The notes beneath the pieces are model-generated. The model saw only the letters and a program-made list of their open reading frames with translations, was not told where the DNA came from and ran no database searches. Position numbers and translations under genes: made by a program. Source: F23-B02 sp963625685 (GTDB lineage: Bacteria; Bacillota; Clostridia; Oscillospirales; Oscillospiraceae). Taken from it: a DNA stretch of 64,000 bases. The stretch lies in contig CAVFTR010000007.1 in the NCBI GenBank assembly GCA_963625685.1, forward strand, positions 1 through 64,000, written 5' to 3'. Shown one piece after another: positions 1 to 8,775 of the stretch (positions are counted from its first letter, which is position 1; each line of letters begins with the position of its first letter).

Positions 1-67
1 CAGCCGGAAACCCTACATCAGAAATCCTTCATCCCACAACTTTTGTGATTGACCCAAAATTTTTTGG

Positions 68-325
68 GCACGAAAAAAGCCGCTGATTTCATAGTGAAAC
101 CAGCGGCTTGATTTACGGTGTATTTAGCTGAAAATGGGCAAAAAACTTCATGCCTGAGCACCGCGCCACGGAAATGCGCAAATGCCGGCGCATGAAGTTT
201 TTGTGCATCATTTCCGGTTGCCCCACAGGGGCGAGGAAATGGCGCATTTCTTATTTTTGCCATGCTTTTGCATGGCAAAAATAACGGTCACACGATCCAA
301 ACGGACTGTGTGACCGTATTTATAT
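68..325. repeat. 258-bp perfect direct repeat, copy 1
   Basis: This stretch is identical, base for base by eye, to 17761-18018 in the same orientation. It is rich in hairpins: an outer GCCGCTG/CAGCGGC arm near its left end, an AAACTTCATGC/GCATGAAGTTT pair, a TTTTTGCCATGC/GCATGGCAAAAA stem with a TTTT loop, and a GGTCACAC/GTGTGACC stem at its right end. The minus-strand reading frame through it (starting MPCKSMAKIR) is open, but codon use and the hairpins argue that it is a structured repeat rather than a gene. Both copies lie directly downstream of a ppdK 3' end, a real one at 18 kb and an orphan tail here. Confidence 0.92.
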
Positions 326-398
326 TTATGCTGCCAGCGTCAGCTTTTTATTAGTGCTCGTCCTTTATCGCAGCCTGTGCTGCCATCGGTACATAGCG
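326..398 (-). pseudogene. Orphan 3' tail of ppdK
   Basis: Read on the minus strand, 386-351 encodes MAAQAAIKDEH and a stop. This matches the end of the intact ppdK at 18 kb (AAAQAAIKEQRQ). The match continues past the stop: AATAAAAAG, TGACGCT and GC blocks are shared with the intact copy before the 258-bp repeat starts. Nothing of the rest of ppdK is present. The tail is diverged from the local ppdK, whereas the adjoining repeat is identical. It starts about 10-20 bp after the stop codon of a serine recombinase fragment. This is the arrangement expected at the end of an element integrated into the 3' end of ppdK. That reading is inference. Confidence 0.7.
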
Positions 399-407
399 CC
401 AATCATT

Positions 408-1045
408 TCATATCCACACGCTCACATTCAAGTCCGCCCACTTGTAGACTCTCCTGCGGGTCGAAAAGCTGTAGATATACTTCTTTGCATCGTCAATTGT
501 CAGCGTAAAGGCGCCGATTTTGATGTGGTCATCAGGGTCAAATTCGCCATCTGCATTGTTTCCGGTTCTCAGATACCAACGGAACTCATCCTTTGACACC
601 CAAATGCGCTCAATGAATGCCTCCACAATGCTTTCTGGGATAACAGAGTAATCAAATCCGGTGTACTCCTTCAAACGCTCTCGCAGTTCCAAGAGCTTAA
701 CGGAATAGTCCTCGTTGCTTGTCTGCTCCTTCTCAGGTTGCAAGCCTTTGATTTCTTCCGTGAGCTTTGCAACACGATCCTCGATCTCCTGCTTCTTTGA
801 GCGAAACATTTCCTTATCAATGTCCCCCTCGGCTCTCATCTCGATCAGGTTTGTCCGCTTATTCATCAGCTTCTCGATTTCGCCTTGCTTGCGCCGGATA
901 ACATCTGTATTGTCCGGCAATTCCTCCTGATCCGCAATATGCTTTTCGAGCATCGCATAGGACAAGTCCATTACTTTGTCTGCATTTTCGATGTACCGGT
1001 CAAAGACTTGCTCCGCCATCATTTCCAGCTTCCAGCCCTGAATAT
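408..1045 (-). pseudogene. Large serine recombinase, C-terminal fragment
   Basis: The frame encodes about 210 residues typical of the C-terminal part of large serine recombinases (TnpX-like site-specific integrases of clostridial elements). It starts near GWKLEMMAEQVFDRYIENAD, followed by a long charged coiled coil (KQGEIEKLMNKRTNLIEMR...) and a compact C-terminal segment ending RVYKWADLNVSVWI. The N-terminal resolvase catalytic domain with its serine, and the recombinase/zinc-ribbon part, are missing. The 5' end runs directly into the 3' end of the DUF262 gene, so this is a deletion remnant. The open frame extends upstream to 1130, but the first 28 or so residues are out-of-frame DUF262 sequence. 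It is probably inactive. Confidence 0.82.
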
Positions 1046-2749
1046 AGGGTGATTCACACGAATGGAGAAAAGCTTTAGTACCGTCTCTGAAAGCTCCTTT
1101 GCCCGGGACTGTATCTGAGTCTCCGTCCATGCGTCCTGATCGAGCACGCCTCTGTACAATATCGTTATGTGCGTCGGCGTTTCCGGAGCCTCGAGCAGTC
1201 TCTTTTTCTCCTCAAAGGGCTTATCGCCCAGCTCGCTGTTATATCCGGTGAGCGTCAGGTTTCCGAGCGTGTGCAGATATCGCTCGTGTACGCGCTCCCA
1301 GTCCTCGCCGAGCATTTTCTTCCAGCTGCCGGAGAGATTTTTGCTTTGCGGCATGATGTGCTCAATGCTCAGGCCGGCGGTCTCGAGCCTTTCCTTGCCC
1401 TGATTTTCAATGGCTGTGAGCAGAAACTTGCACAGGGCGTTCTTGCGGTAGAGATTCCGCTCCCGCAGCGCGAGAAGAAACTCCTCGTCTGTCGGGATGA
1501 CATCCTTGGAGCTCAGCTGCGTCAGGAACGACACGACGGCGTCGTAATAATGCTCTCTGTTCTCCTCGCGGCCGAAGACGCGGGAATAGAGCGTTTTGTA
1601 AAGGCCGCGCAGCGAGTTCGAGCCGACCTCACATATAAGGCGGCGGATGCTGTAATTGAGCAGCAGGCGCAGGACCCTGGCAAGCGTGTTCTTGTCTATC
1701 ACGCCGCTCTCAAGATCGTCAAGATCGTCAAATACCCTGAAAAGAAACAGGTACACCGTTGACTGCTTGAGTCTGCGCAGACCGTCCAGCGCACTGTTTA
1801 TATCGGCGCCCAGGCTTTCGTCGCCGTACAGGAATATATTGTACTGCTCCGCGTAGTGATGAAGCTCTTTGAGCATGGATTCGTTTGTATGGTTATTCTT
1901 GCGATACAGCGTTTTGAAGTCGTCATACGCCTCTTTTTCGCGGGTAAAGCCGTCGAGCCTGAAGTTGAGATAGTCGAGGAAAAATGCCGACATCTGCTCC
2001 CTGCTGAGCAGCTGCTCTATCTTCAGCCAGTATTCCTCATACAGCCTGTCCTGATCCGCCTCCGTCATGAGCACGAAGTTGCGTATCTTGTCGGCCAGGC
2101 TGAGCGGAACACCGGTGGAGTTGATACGCTCAAATATCTCCTGCTCCTGACCGCGCTCATCATTATCAAGCCTGATCATGGCGCAGGTCAGATTTTCAAT
2201 GCCGCAGTAAATTTTCTCGATGCTCAGCTCCGGGTCTTCCTCAAGCGCCCTTCTTGCAAGCTTGCAGAACAGATCATAATTTTTGTAGATGCCGCTGGAC
2301 TTGTCCATTTGCTCTGCATGGCCGTTCATCAGAAGCAGGAGCTGCTGATTGTCGCTCTTGACGGGCTTGAGCTTCAGCTTGCTGGAATCGTCGATATCAT
2401 ACCTTTTGAATTTGTTCTGATTGAACAGCATGGACTTCAGCCTGTACTTTTCCGCTTCGGTCTCGGCCACATCGATCAGGGCCTTGAGCAGGATGTAAAT
2501 GGTGGTCAGCCGCTGCTGCCCGTCGATAATGACGTAGTAGTCTATCTTGTTTTCTGTTCTGAGCAGCTCGTACACGACCGAGCCGGTGAAATGATAGCGA
2601 TCCAGCCTGTACGCCTGAATAATGTCCTCGAAAAGCTTTTCGCACTGCTCCGCGGACCACTCGTAATTTCTCTGATAGACGGGTATCAGGTACTGTCTCA
2701 GGTTGCGGTCTATAAAGTCGTTTATAAAGCTGCCTCTGTCGATCTGCAT
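1019..2749 (-). CDS. GmrSD-like DUF262/DUF1524 restriction protein
   Basis: This is a predicted type IV restriction-like nuclease of about 576 residues. The N-terminal DUF262 (GmrS-type) domain carries the IIDGQQRLTT motif near residue 75. The C-terminal DUF1524 (GmrD-type, HNH-like) domain carries SIEHIMPQSKN and the HTLGNLTLTGYNSELG block. Fused GmrSD proteins cleave modified (glucosylated) phage DNA in E. coli; the target here is unknown. The chosen start (MQIDRGSF) has GGAGG eight bases upstream; longer starts lack one. The last 10-13 residues (RVNHPIFRAGSWK) are read from recombinase DNA in another frame, so the native C-terminus was clipped at the junction near 1050. A fragment of a close paralogue lies at 15640-15837. 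Confidence 0.85.
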   Translation of the reverse strand: MQIDRGSFINDFIDRNLRQYLIPVYQRNYEWSAEQCEKLFEDIIQAYRLDRYHFTGSVVYELLRTENKIDYYVIIDGQQRLTTIYILLKALIDVAETEAEKYRLKSMLFNQNKFKRYDIDDSSKLKLKPVKSDNQQLLLLMNGHAEQMDKSSGIYKNYDLFCKLARRALEEDPELSIEKIYCGIENLTCAMIRLDNDERGQEQEIFERINSTGVPLSLADKIRNFVLMTEADQDRLYEEYWLKIEQLLSREQMSAFFLDYLNFRLDGFTREKEAYDDFKTLYRKNNHTNESMLKELHHYAEQYNIFLYGDESLGADINSALDGLRRLKQSTVYLFLFRVFDDLDDLESGVIDKNTLARVLRLLLNYSIRRLICEVGSNSLRGLYKTLYSRVFGREENREHYYDAVVSFLTQLSSKDVIPTDEEFLLALRERNLYRKNALCKFLLTAIENQGKERLETAGLSIEHIMPQSKNLSGSWKKMLGEDWERVHERYLHTLGNLTLTGYNSELGDKPFEEKKRLLEAPETPTHITILYRGVLDQDAWTETQIQSRAKELSETVLKLFSIRVNHPIFRAGSWK

Positions 2750-2833
2750 GCTCCTTGCCTCCGTTCCGCTCATATATCCGCATGTGTCGTTTGTATTATA
2801 GTGGAAACGCCGCAAGTGTGCAAGACATAAACG

Positions 2834-2873
2834 AAAAAACGGCCGCGCGATACATGCGTATCGTGCGGCCGTT
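2834..2873 (-). terminator. Rho-independent terminator after the DASS transporter
   Basis: A GC-rich hairpin (CGGCCGC...GATAC, loop ATGC, GTATC...GCGGCCG) is followed on the minus strand by a run of six T. It ends transcription of the transporter gene at 2951-4435. Confidence 0.85.
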
Positions 2874-2950
2874 CCGGCTTTGTTTAAGTGCTGCGTTCTC
2901 CGCTCGGCCGACGGGCAAGATGATAAACCCGAAAGATATCGTCGTGTAGA

Positions 2951-4435
2951 TCATACGAATATGTTCATGCCAAATATCGGTCCGACAAAGTAACATATCA
3001 CGGGAAACGCCACTGCGCACAGCAACACTACCAGAAAACCGGGAATGATCGGGTCCTTCATGCTCCAGTATCCATAGCCGTAATTGAGCAGCATGATATT
3101 GTGCGAACCCATTACGAAAAAGAAGGAGGCCAAAAACATGGTTGGCATCATTATTATAACCGGGTTGTATCCCAGTTTTATGCAAACAGGCGTGACAATA
3201 CCTATAACCAGTGCAGATACGGCAAGATTAGCATTAACGAACAGATTGACCAGCACGCCTACCAGAAGCGCTGATAATATTGACAGCCCTATAGGCCCGG
3301 AGTCTATTACAAGCGGTGTTATCCAATCGCTCATACAGTCACCCAGTCCGGTCGCCGAAAACAGATTAGACAGGAGCGGCATAGTACCCGCTGCCATCAT
3401 CGGGCCTATAGGCAGCTTTTTGATAGCCTTGTCCGCAGGCACGGTGCCAATGCCCGGGAACACAGATATTGCCGCAAACAGAAGCGCTGCGACACCAGTC
3501 TTCACTCCACTGAGCATACACGCGACCATCGCAATCACTGTAATTATCCAGCGGATCTCCGAACCGCCTATAGGGCCCAAGTCTGCAAGAAGCTTCGCGT
3601 AATATTCCTCAGGAAGCACCTCTACGTCCGAATTCTTAAGCTTGAAGCATCCTATATACACAACGCACATGGGAATGATCATAACTACGAAGCAGGCTAT
3701 TCCGCAGACCGCCCACTGTCCATATGATACTGTATATGCTCCCCCGGCTGCATTCGTCATGAACTGAATGGCCATAGTGTTGCCGGTAGGGCTGCCATTG
3801 ATGAGCGCCATTCCTCCCACAATAGCAGCCATTGGGATAGTCAGCATCAATGTTCTGCCAAGCTTGCTGCTTCCGGGTTGCTGCTTCATCGCGCCCAACA
3901 TTTCTGCGCATATACTGCTCATCATGATTATGACCGCGACATTGGAAACAAAGGAGGACAGGCAGGCGGATACTATTGCCAGGACAAAGACCATGCGTTT
4001 GGGTTTCTGTCCAAAACGTTTCAAAACGAAATATGCCAGTCGTGCGCCAAATGGCGTGAATTCGCATCCCATTGAAACAATCAACATGCCGAAAATCGTG
4101 AGGAAAGACGACGAACCGAAGGTGGCTCCGATCGTGCTCCAGTCCCAGAATCCGAGCGCCGCTCCAAACAGTGCGACAATTATACCGTCAAGCGCAATAT
4201 TGACAGGCAAAAAGATTATCATCGCGACCATCGACACAAGAAACGCCAGTGCAAGGGATGTCTTTTCTCCATACTGTTCCAACGGGATAAAGCTTATCAA
4301 GATAAACAGTATAATTATCGATATTATGCTTATAATAAGCTGCTTTGACACCGGAACGCCCGTGCGCAGTCCTTTCATATCGATAATCGTATCTCGCCCT
4401 TTGTCGGTTTGCCCGTTAGGGATATACCCACTCAT
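2951..4435 (-). CDS. SLC13/DASS-family anion permease
   Basis: This polytopic membrane protein of 494 residues belongs to the divalent anion:sodium symporter (SLC13/DASS) family, whose members import di- and tricarboxylates or sulfate. About eleven hydrophobic segments are visible. The first inverted repeat carries SFVSNVA (residues 161-167) and GSPTGN (214-219); the second carries the VNANLAVSAL block near residue 400. These sit where the family's SNT-type substrate and Na+ sites are expected. A hydrophilic 30-residue N-terminus precedes the first helix. AGGAGAGG precedes the ATG. It is divergent from the MATE gene and is the first gene of the metabolic cassette, so an organic acid linked to the neighbouring 2-oxoacid pathway is the likely cargo. 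Substrate is inference. Confidence 0.82.
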   Translation of the reverse strand: MSGYIPNGQTDKGRDTIIDMKGLRTGVPVSKQLIISIISIIILFILISFIPLEQYGEKTSLALAFLVSMVAMIIFLPVNIALDGIIVALFGAALGFWDWSTIGATFGSSSFLTIFGMLIVSMGCEFTPFGARLAYFVLKRFGQKPKRMVFVLAIVSACLSSFVSNVAVIIMMSSICAEMLGAMKQQPGSSKLGRTLMLTIPMAAIVGGMALINGSPTGNTMAIQFMTNAAGGAYTVSYGQWAVCGIACFVVMIIPMCVVYIGCFKLKNSDVEVLPEEYYAKLLADLGPIGGSEIRWIITVIAMVACMLSGVKTGVAALLFAAISVFPGIGTVPADKAIKKLPIGPMMAAGTMPLLSNLFSATGLGDCMSDWITPLVIDSGPIGLSILSALLVGVLVNLFVNANLAVSALVIGIVTPVCIKLGYNPVIIMMPTMFLASFFFVMGSHNIMLLNYGYGYWSMKDPIIPGFLVVLLCAVAFPVICYFVGPIFGMNIFV

Positions 4436-4527
4436 TTTCCACCTCTCCTTTTCATTTTTGCCCGAAAAACACTCTAATCATATTAAATCTCATCTACGGC
4501 AAAAACGAGTTTGATTACGCTGTCAAA

Positions 4528-4539
4528 TTAGTCATACAA
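4528..4539 (-). promoter_or_regulatory. Candidate GntR/FCD operator 1
   Basis: On the minus strand the sequence is TTGTATGACTAA, an imperfect dyad fitting the FCD-GntR pattern TNGTNNNACNA. Nearly the same sequence (TTGTCTGACTAA) lies at 6008-6019 before the MFS operon. It sits between the divergent DASS and MATE genes. The FCD regulator at 13.5-14.3 kb is the obvious candidate binder; this is inference. Confidence 0.45.
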
Positions 4540-4600
4540 CTGGTATTTTCAACATTTTTCGTGGATTTTGTGTTAATATTTTGTGCAAAGAGGTGAAATC

Positions 4601-5953
4601 ATGAGGCAGTATACAAGAGAAGAGCTGTTTGCTACAGCACCTATAGGCCGAACCATCAGGGAACTTGCAATGCCAACTATAGCCGGGCAGCTTATAACCA
4701 TGATCTATAATATGACCGACACATATTTTGTCGGTAAAACAGGAGACCCTCTTCAGGTGGCAGCCGTATCTATTGCGTTTCCTGTATATCATCTTCTGAA
4801 TGCTATGGCAAATATGTACGGCATGGGCGGCGGAATAATGATATCCAGTCTTATCGGCCGCGGAGAACATGGGCGGATCGGGCAGGTATGCTCCATGAGT
4901 TTTTGGTCCTCGGTTATCTCCGCCGGGATTTTTTCGCTGATACTATATCTGTTTATGGAGCCCATAATGCGTATCGCCGGTGCCAGCGATGACACACTGG
5001 CGCATTGTTCAAATTACACACTATGGGTGCTTGTCATCGGCGGGATACCAACAATGATCAGTCTCGTAATGGCACACCTTATACGAAGCGACGGTCATGG
5101 CAAAGAAGCCGGCGCGGGTATGATCATCGGGGGGATCTCAAACATTATACTCGACCCGATTTTTGTATGTTTGCTCCACATGGGAGTTGTAGGTGCAGCG
5201 GTAGCAACCTTTATTTCTAATATAGTATCATGTTTTTACTATATTGCAGTCCTGCTCAGAATGGGTAACTCAACTTTACTTACGCTTAACCCAAGTCATG
5301 TGCATCCATCAACCGCACCATTTGGCAAGATGCTTCGTTTAGGCGCTCCTTCAGCGCTGTATGTTATTACATCCTCACTGTCAAATGTGATCTTCAACAA
5401 GCTCCTTTCAGGCTATGGAGACATCACCGTGGCGGCCGCTGGCGTGGCCAAAAAGCTGGATACGCTCCCGCTTATGGTCTGTATGGGCATAAGTCAAGGT
5501 GTGGTGCCTGTACTGGCGTATAATTACGCCGCAAAAAACAGCACACGGCTCAGACAGGTCTTCCGATACGCTCTTGCCATGGGCACCGTGATGTGTTTTC
5601 TGTGTGTAGCGGTCTACTTTGCCGCTACGACTCAAATTATCAGGTTCTTTATCGACAACGACGAAACGATCATGCAGGGCGGCTTATTTTTACGATTGCT
5701 TATTGCGGCTACTCCGCTGATGAACATAAACATTATGACAAATTCTCTGTTTCAGGCAGCGGGAAAGAGCAAGCAGTCGATTCTTCTCTCTCTTTTCAGA
5801 CAAGGACTGCTGTATATACCTATTATGTTCATGCTGTCCTCCGCCTTTGGCTCAACCGGAATCGTGGCTGCCCAGATTTTAGCGGACGGACTGACAATGA
5901 TTTTCTCATTCATCATGTACCGACGCTGTATCTGCGTTGAAAATCAAATCTGA
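4601..5953 (+). CDS. MATE family efflux transporter
   Basis: This 450-residue membrane protein has the two six-helix MatE repeats of the multidrug and toxin extrusion family. These are Na+ or H+ antiporters that export cationic drugs and metabolites. The first repeat contains GQLITMIYNMTDTYFVGKTG, a hallmark of the clostridial/MepA-like branch; the second starts around LRLGAPSALYVITSSLSNVI. The start at ATGAGGCAG follows AGAGGTGA; an in-frame GTG 18 bases upstream would bury that site and is rejected. The gene is divergent from the DASS transporter and is closed by its own terminator, so it may be a separate unit within the cassette. Confidence 0.87.
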   Translation: MRQYTREELFATAPIGRTIRELAMPTIAGQLITMIYNMTDTYFVGKTGDPLQVAAVSIAFPVYHLLNAMANMYGMGGGIMISSLIGRGEHGRIGQVCSMSFWSSVISAGIFSLILYLFMEPIMRIAGASDDTLAHCSNYTLWVLVIGGIPTMISLVMAHLIRSDGHGKEAGAGMIIGGISNIILDPIFVCLLHMGVVGAAVATFISNIVSCFYYIAVLLRMGNSTLLTLNPSHVHPSTAPFGKMLRLGAPSALYVITSSLSNVIFNKLLSGYGDITVAAAGVAKKLDTLPLMVCMGISQGVVPVLAYNYAAKNSTRLRQVFRYALAMGTVMCFLCVAVYFAATTQIIRFFIDNDETIMQGGLFLRLLIAATPLMNINIMTNSLFQAAGKSKQSILLSLFRQGLLYIPIMFMLSSAFGSTGIVAAQILADGLTMIFSFIMYRRCICVENQI

Positions 5954-5965
5954 TATTCATCTTCT

Positions 5966-5994
5966 ACGCCCGACATTATCTGTCGGGCGTTTTT
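5966..5994 (+). terminator. Terminator after the MATE gene
   Basis: A perfect hairpin (ACGCCCGACA, loop TTATC, TGTCGGGCGT) is followed by TTTTT. It separates the MATE gene from the MFS operon. Confidence 0.9.
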
Positions 5995-6007
5995 GTGGGC
6001 TATTGGC

Positions 6008-6019
6008 TTGTCTGACTAA
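6008..6019 (+). promoter_or_regulatory. Candidate GntR/FCD operator 2
   Basis: TTGTCTGACTAA matches the motif at 4528-4539 at 11 of 12 positions and fits the FCD-GntR pattern TNGTNNNACNA. It lies 124 bases before the MFS start codon, where an operator for the catabolic operon would be expected. Confidence 0.45.
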
Positions 6020-6143
6020 TTTTCGCTAATATCAAACTCCATTTTTCAGTCGTTTTGCTAAAATTACATCAGGGCACAGACAACATACCATAAGTGAACT
6101 GTAGAAAATACATATCAAAAATCTAAAGAAGGAGAGAAAAAAC

Positions 6144-7607
6144 ATGGGGAAAATTGATGAAGCTATGAATAGTTTTACCGACCAGATGCTCAATAACGAG
6201 CCTGCCGTACCCGAAAAGAAGAAAAAAGGCTTTTTTATCGCAGCAACTACAGGCGAGGTCACAGCAGGGCTGGTCAACAACGTTATCCTCAGCTACCAGA
6301 ATTACATTCTGACTCAGTTTGTCCAGCTTTCCACAGCGCTCACCGCGAACATCCTCGCTGTCATGAACTTTATCCAGTTGCTTTTCTGCCCTCTCGGAGG
6401 CGCATTCCTGGATAATCACCGCTTTAAGAATGGGGCAAAATACTGGCCCTGGTTCTTTATTATTCCACCCATCGTCGCTGCCATCAATGTCAGCATGACG
6501 GCAAATGTTGCATTTAACGGCAGCAAGGTCCTGACCGCAGTTCTTATGATCGTCGGCGTGGCCAGCGGCAACATTTTTCTGTTTTCGCTTGTCAAGGGCA
6601 TATTTCCCTCTCTGTCTAATAATGACGCTGAGCGCACAATCGCCTCCACATGGTGCAACGTTTGGAAGGAAGTTGCCAAGTATGCAGCAATGAGCCTTGC
6701 TCCCGCCCTTATGATAATCCTATCCGCGAACGGTGAGGAATGGGATCCCCAGGGACTGTTTTACACCACTCTTATTTACTCTGTCGTCGGTGTTCTCGTC
6801 GGTTTTGCCGTTGGTATCATATTCAAGAAGGGTGTCGAAGACAAGGGTAAGTTTGCAAACGAAGTCAAGGCTGCCGGAAATAAGGCAAAGACCGGTATCT
6901 TCGGTTTGCTCAAGCAGGTGTTTACAAATAAATTCATGCTCTTGATATTTGTGATCATCATTTTCTCCAACACGAGAAGCTACTCCACCCAGAATCTGCA
7001 CACCTACTATTTCAAGTTCATCTGGGAGAATCCCAGTGCTATGTCATCCATGCGTCTCTATGGACAGATCGCTATTATCGTTGCGACCTTCTGTGTTCCG
7101 TTTCTTAAGAAGCGTGTGTTCAAAGAAACAAAAACCTTCTATATGTTCACCATGACAGGCGTTGCTGCATGCCAGCTGCTCACTGCGCTGTGCAAGACTT
7201 ACGCGGCGTATCAGACGGTAGAGATCATTGAGTATTTTATTTTTGGCTTCAAGGGCGTTATGGATGTTCTACTGTTCACCATCGCCGTCGATGTTATCCG
7301 CTATGAAGCGTTCAAGAAGGGTGAGACCTCCAAGATCGCTCAGGGCGCGGTCATGAGTCTTTTTGCCTCTGCTCTTGCTGGCTCCAAAATACTTTGCGGT
7401 TATATTGTCAACGGCATTCTGGCTGCCTGTGGATATGCTGCCGGCGAGATCACCGAGGGCTTCCTTACCTCCTTCCCCATTGCATACGCCATCGTTCCCG
7501 GCTGTCTGACTCTCGTTTCTGTTATTCTTATGGCCCTGTTCTATAAGGTCAGCGACAAACAGTTGGTCTTAATGAGAAAAGAAATGGCAGACGCAAAGCT
7601 TATCTGA
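6144..7607 (+). CDS. MFS transporter, GPH-like
   Basis: This 487-residue transporter has about twelve hydrophobic segments and resembles the glycoside-pentoside-hexuronide:cation symporter (MFS_2) group. A basic 30-residue N-terminus (PEKKKKGFF) precedes the first helix, and a lysine-rich cytoplasmic loop (about 225-250) lies between the halves. AAGGAGAG precedes the ATG. It opens the operon-like row of MFS, dehydrogenase, 2-oxoacid oxidoreductase and acyl-CoA synthetase genes, so it probably imports the compound that those enzymes oxidise. GPH relatives usually carry sugars or uronates, but nothing else here is a sugar enzyme; a carboxylate is an alternative. Confidence 0.75.
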   Translation: MGKIDEAMNSFTDQMLNNEPAVPEKKKKGFFIAATTGEVTAGLVNNVILSYQNYILTQFVQLSTALTANILAVMNFIQLLFCPLGGAFLDNHRFKNGAKYWPWFFIIPPIVAAINVSMTANVAFNGSKVLTAVLMIVGVASGNIFLFSLVKGIFPSLSNNDAERTIASTWCNVWKEVAKYAAMSLAPALMIILSANGEEWDPQGLFYTTLIYSVVGVLVGFAVGIIFKKGVEDKGKFANEVKAAGNKAKTGIFGLLKQVFTNKFMLLIFVIIIFSNTRSYSTQNLHTYYFKFIWENPSAMSSMRLYGQIAIIVATFCVPFLKKRVFKETKTFYMFTMTGVAACQLLTALCKTYAAYQTVEIIEYFIFGFKGVMDVLLFTIAVDVIRYEAFKKGETSKIAQGAVMSLFASALAGSKILCGYIVNGILAACGYAAGEITEGFLTSFPIAYAIVPGCLTLVSVILMALFYKVSDKQLVLMRKEMADAKLI

Positions 7608-7635
7608 TAATTATCTCGCAATCATAACGATAGTT

Positions 7636-7722
7636 TAGTGGGGAGCTGGCATACCCCCGCCATTCTGTGTTCAATTTTCGGGTATCGCAGATTGATAGGA
7701 ACAGGGTGTGCCAGCTCATTGA
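7636..7722 (+). other. Long intergenic stem-loop between MFS and dehydrogenase genes
   Basis: GAGCTGGCATACCCC pairs with GGGTGTGCCAGCTC about 50 bases later, giving an extended stem with a large internal region. No T-run follows, so a simple terminator is unlikely. It may stabilise or process the operon transcript or be a partial attenuator. No known riboswitch motif was recognised. Confidence 0.5.
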
Positions 7723-7806
7723 TATGCATTATTTGATAAAAAATTAACGTGAACACGGGTAGTTGAAAAGATTGGATTTCCAGATTATTTTTAGGAGGAA
7801 TACTAA

Positions 7807-8754
7807 ATGAAAGTTGCTGTAATGGGCGCCGGTATTATGGGCGCCACAATAGGAACCTACCTCACCGAAAGTGGTGTCCAGGTGTGGCTTGTTGACCCCT
7901 TCAAAGCACATGTCGATGCTATAAACACAAATGGACTGGACATTATAGGCTATGACAAGGACGTCAAGCCTTTTGAGAAGAATTATAAGATCAGGGCCGT
8001 CACTTCTCCTGACCAGATCGGAGAAACAGTAGACTATGTATGCTACTGCGTTAAGATGATGCATCTGGACAGCGCCATTGAAAACGCGAAGTGCATCAGT
8101 GACGATCATACCCTGCATATCTCTCTGCTCAACGGTGTCGGCAGTTCAGAAAAGCTGCTGGAGCATTATCCCGCCGACAAAGTGGCCTACGGTATCGTCA
8201 GCTCCGGCGGAGCGATACTGTCTCCCGGAAAAGTTGACCGGAACTTCCGCCCCGGCTTCAGCTTTATCAGCGTGGGTCTCGCATCCAAGATCATATCCCA
8301 AGAGCTGCTGGATTTCAAGTCAGCGCTTGACAAGACCGACTGCACGCTCAACATATATCAGGACATTGATCCCATAGTCTGGGAGAAAATGATAAAGAAC
8401 TGCACCGGAAATGCCATCTGCTCCGTGGCAAGACTTCCTCTCGGCAGGCTGTATAACGACGACAACGGTGCTGAGCTGTCCGACCTCATTGAGAAGGAGA
8501 TCCGTGCTGTCGCCGCTGCACAGGGTATCGTTATCGGCCCAACACATTCCAACAAGGGCAAGCTGCCGCCTGATTTCCCTCATTTTCCATCTACAACTCA
8601 GGATGTCCTGGCTAAAAAGCAGACAGAGATCGACACGATCAACGGCGCGGTTTCCAGAATCGGCAGAAAATACGGTGTTCCCACACCATATAATGACTGT
8701 ATGACCATGCTTATAAAGCTTATTCAGGCCAATTACCAATACATGAAATTATGA
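7807..8754 (+). CDS. Ketopantoate reductase-family 2-hydroxyacid dehydrogenase
   Basis: This protein of 315 residues belongs to the ApbA/PanE family, NAD(P)-dependent enzymes that interconvert 2-oxo and D-2-hydroxy acids. The N-terminal Rossmann domain shows GAGIMGATIG (residues 7-16). The C-terminal helical domain carries VWEKMIKNCTGNAICSV, which includes the family's catalytic lysine and asparagine region. GGAGG lies seven to nine bases before the ATG. Relatives include ketopantoate reductase and the D-mandelate/D-2-hydroxyisocaproate dehydrogenases of lactic bacteria. Because it is followed directly by a 2-oxoacid oxidoreductase, I infer that it oxidises an imported 2-hydroxy acid rather than making pantoate. 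Confidence 0.82.
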   Translation: MKVAVMGAGIMGATIGTYLTESGVQVWLVDPFKAHVDAINTNGLDIIGYDKDVKPFEKNYKIRAVTSPDQIGETVDYVCYCVKMMHLDSAIENAKCISDDHTLHISLLNGVGSSEKLLEHYPADKVAYGIVSSGGAILSPGKVDRNFRPGFSFISVGLASKIISQELLDFKSALDKTDCTLNIYQDIDPIVWEKMIKNCTGNAICSVARLPLGRLYNDDNGAELSDLIEKEIRAVAAAQGIVIGPTHSNKGKLPPDFPHFPSTTQDVLAKKQTEIDTINGAVSRIGRKYGVPTPYNDCMTMLIKLIQANYQYMKL

Positions 8755-8775
8755 CAAACATACGGAGGGAAAATT

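Noticed and set aside
18..278. Frame MPCKSMAKIR... within the 258-bp repeat (also 17435-17971)
   Set aside because: The frame is carried by a hairpin-rich repeat, ends differently in the two copies, and shows no family features. Treated as a repeat, not a gene.
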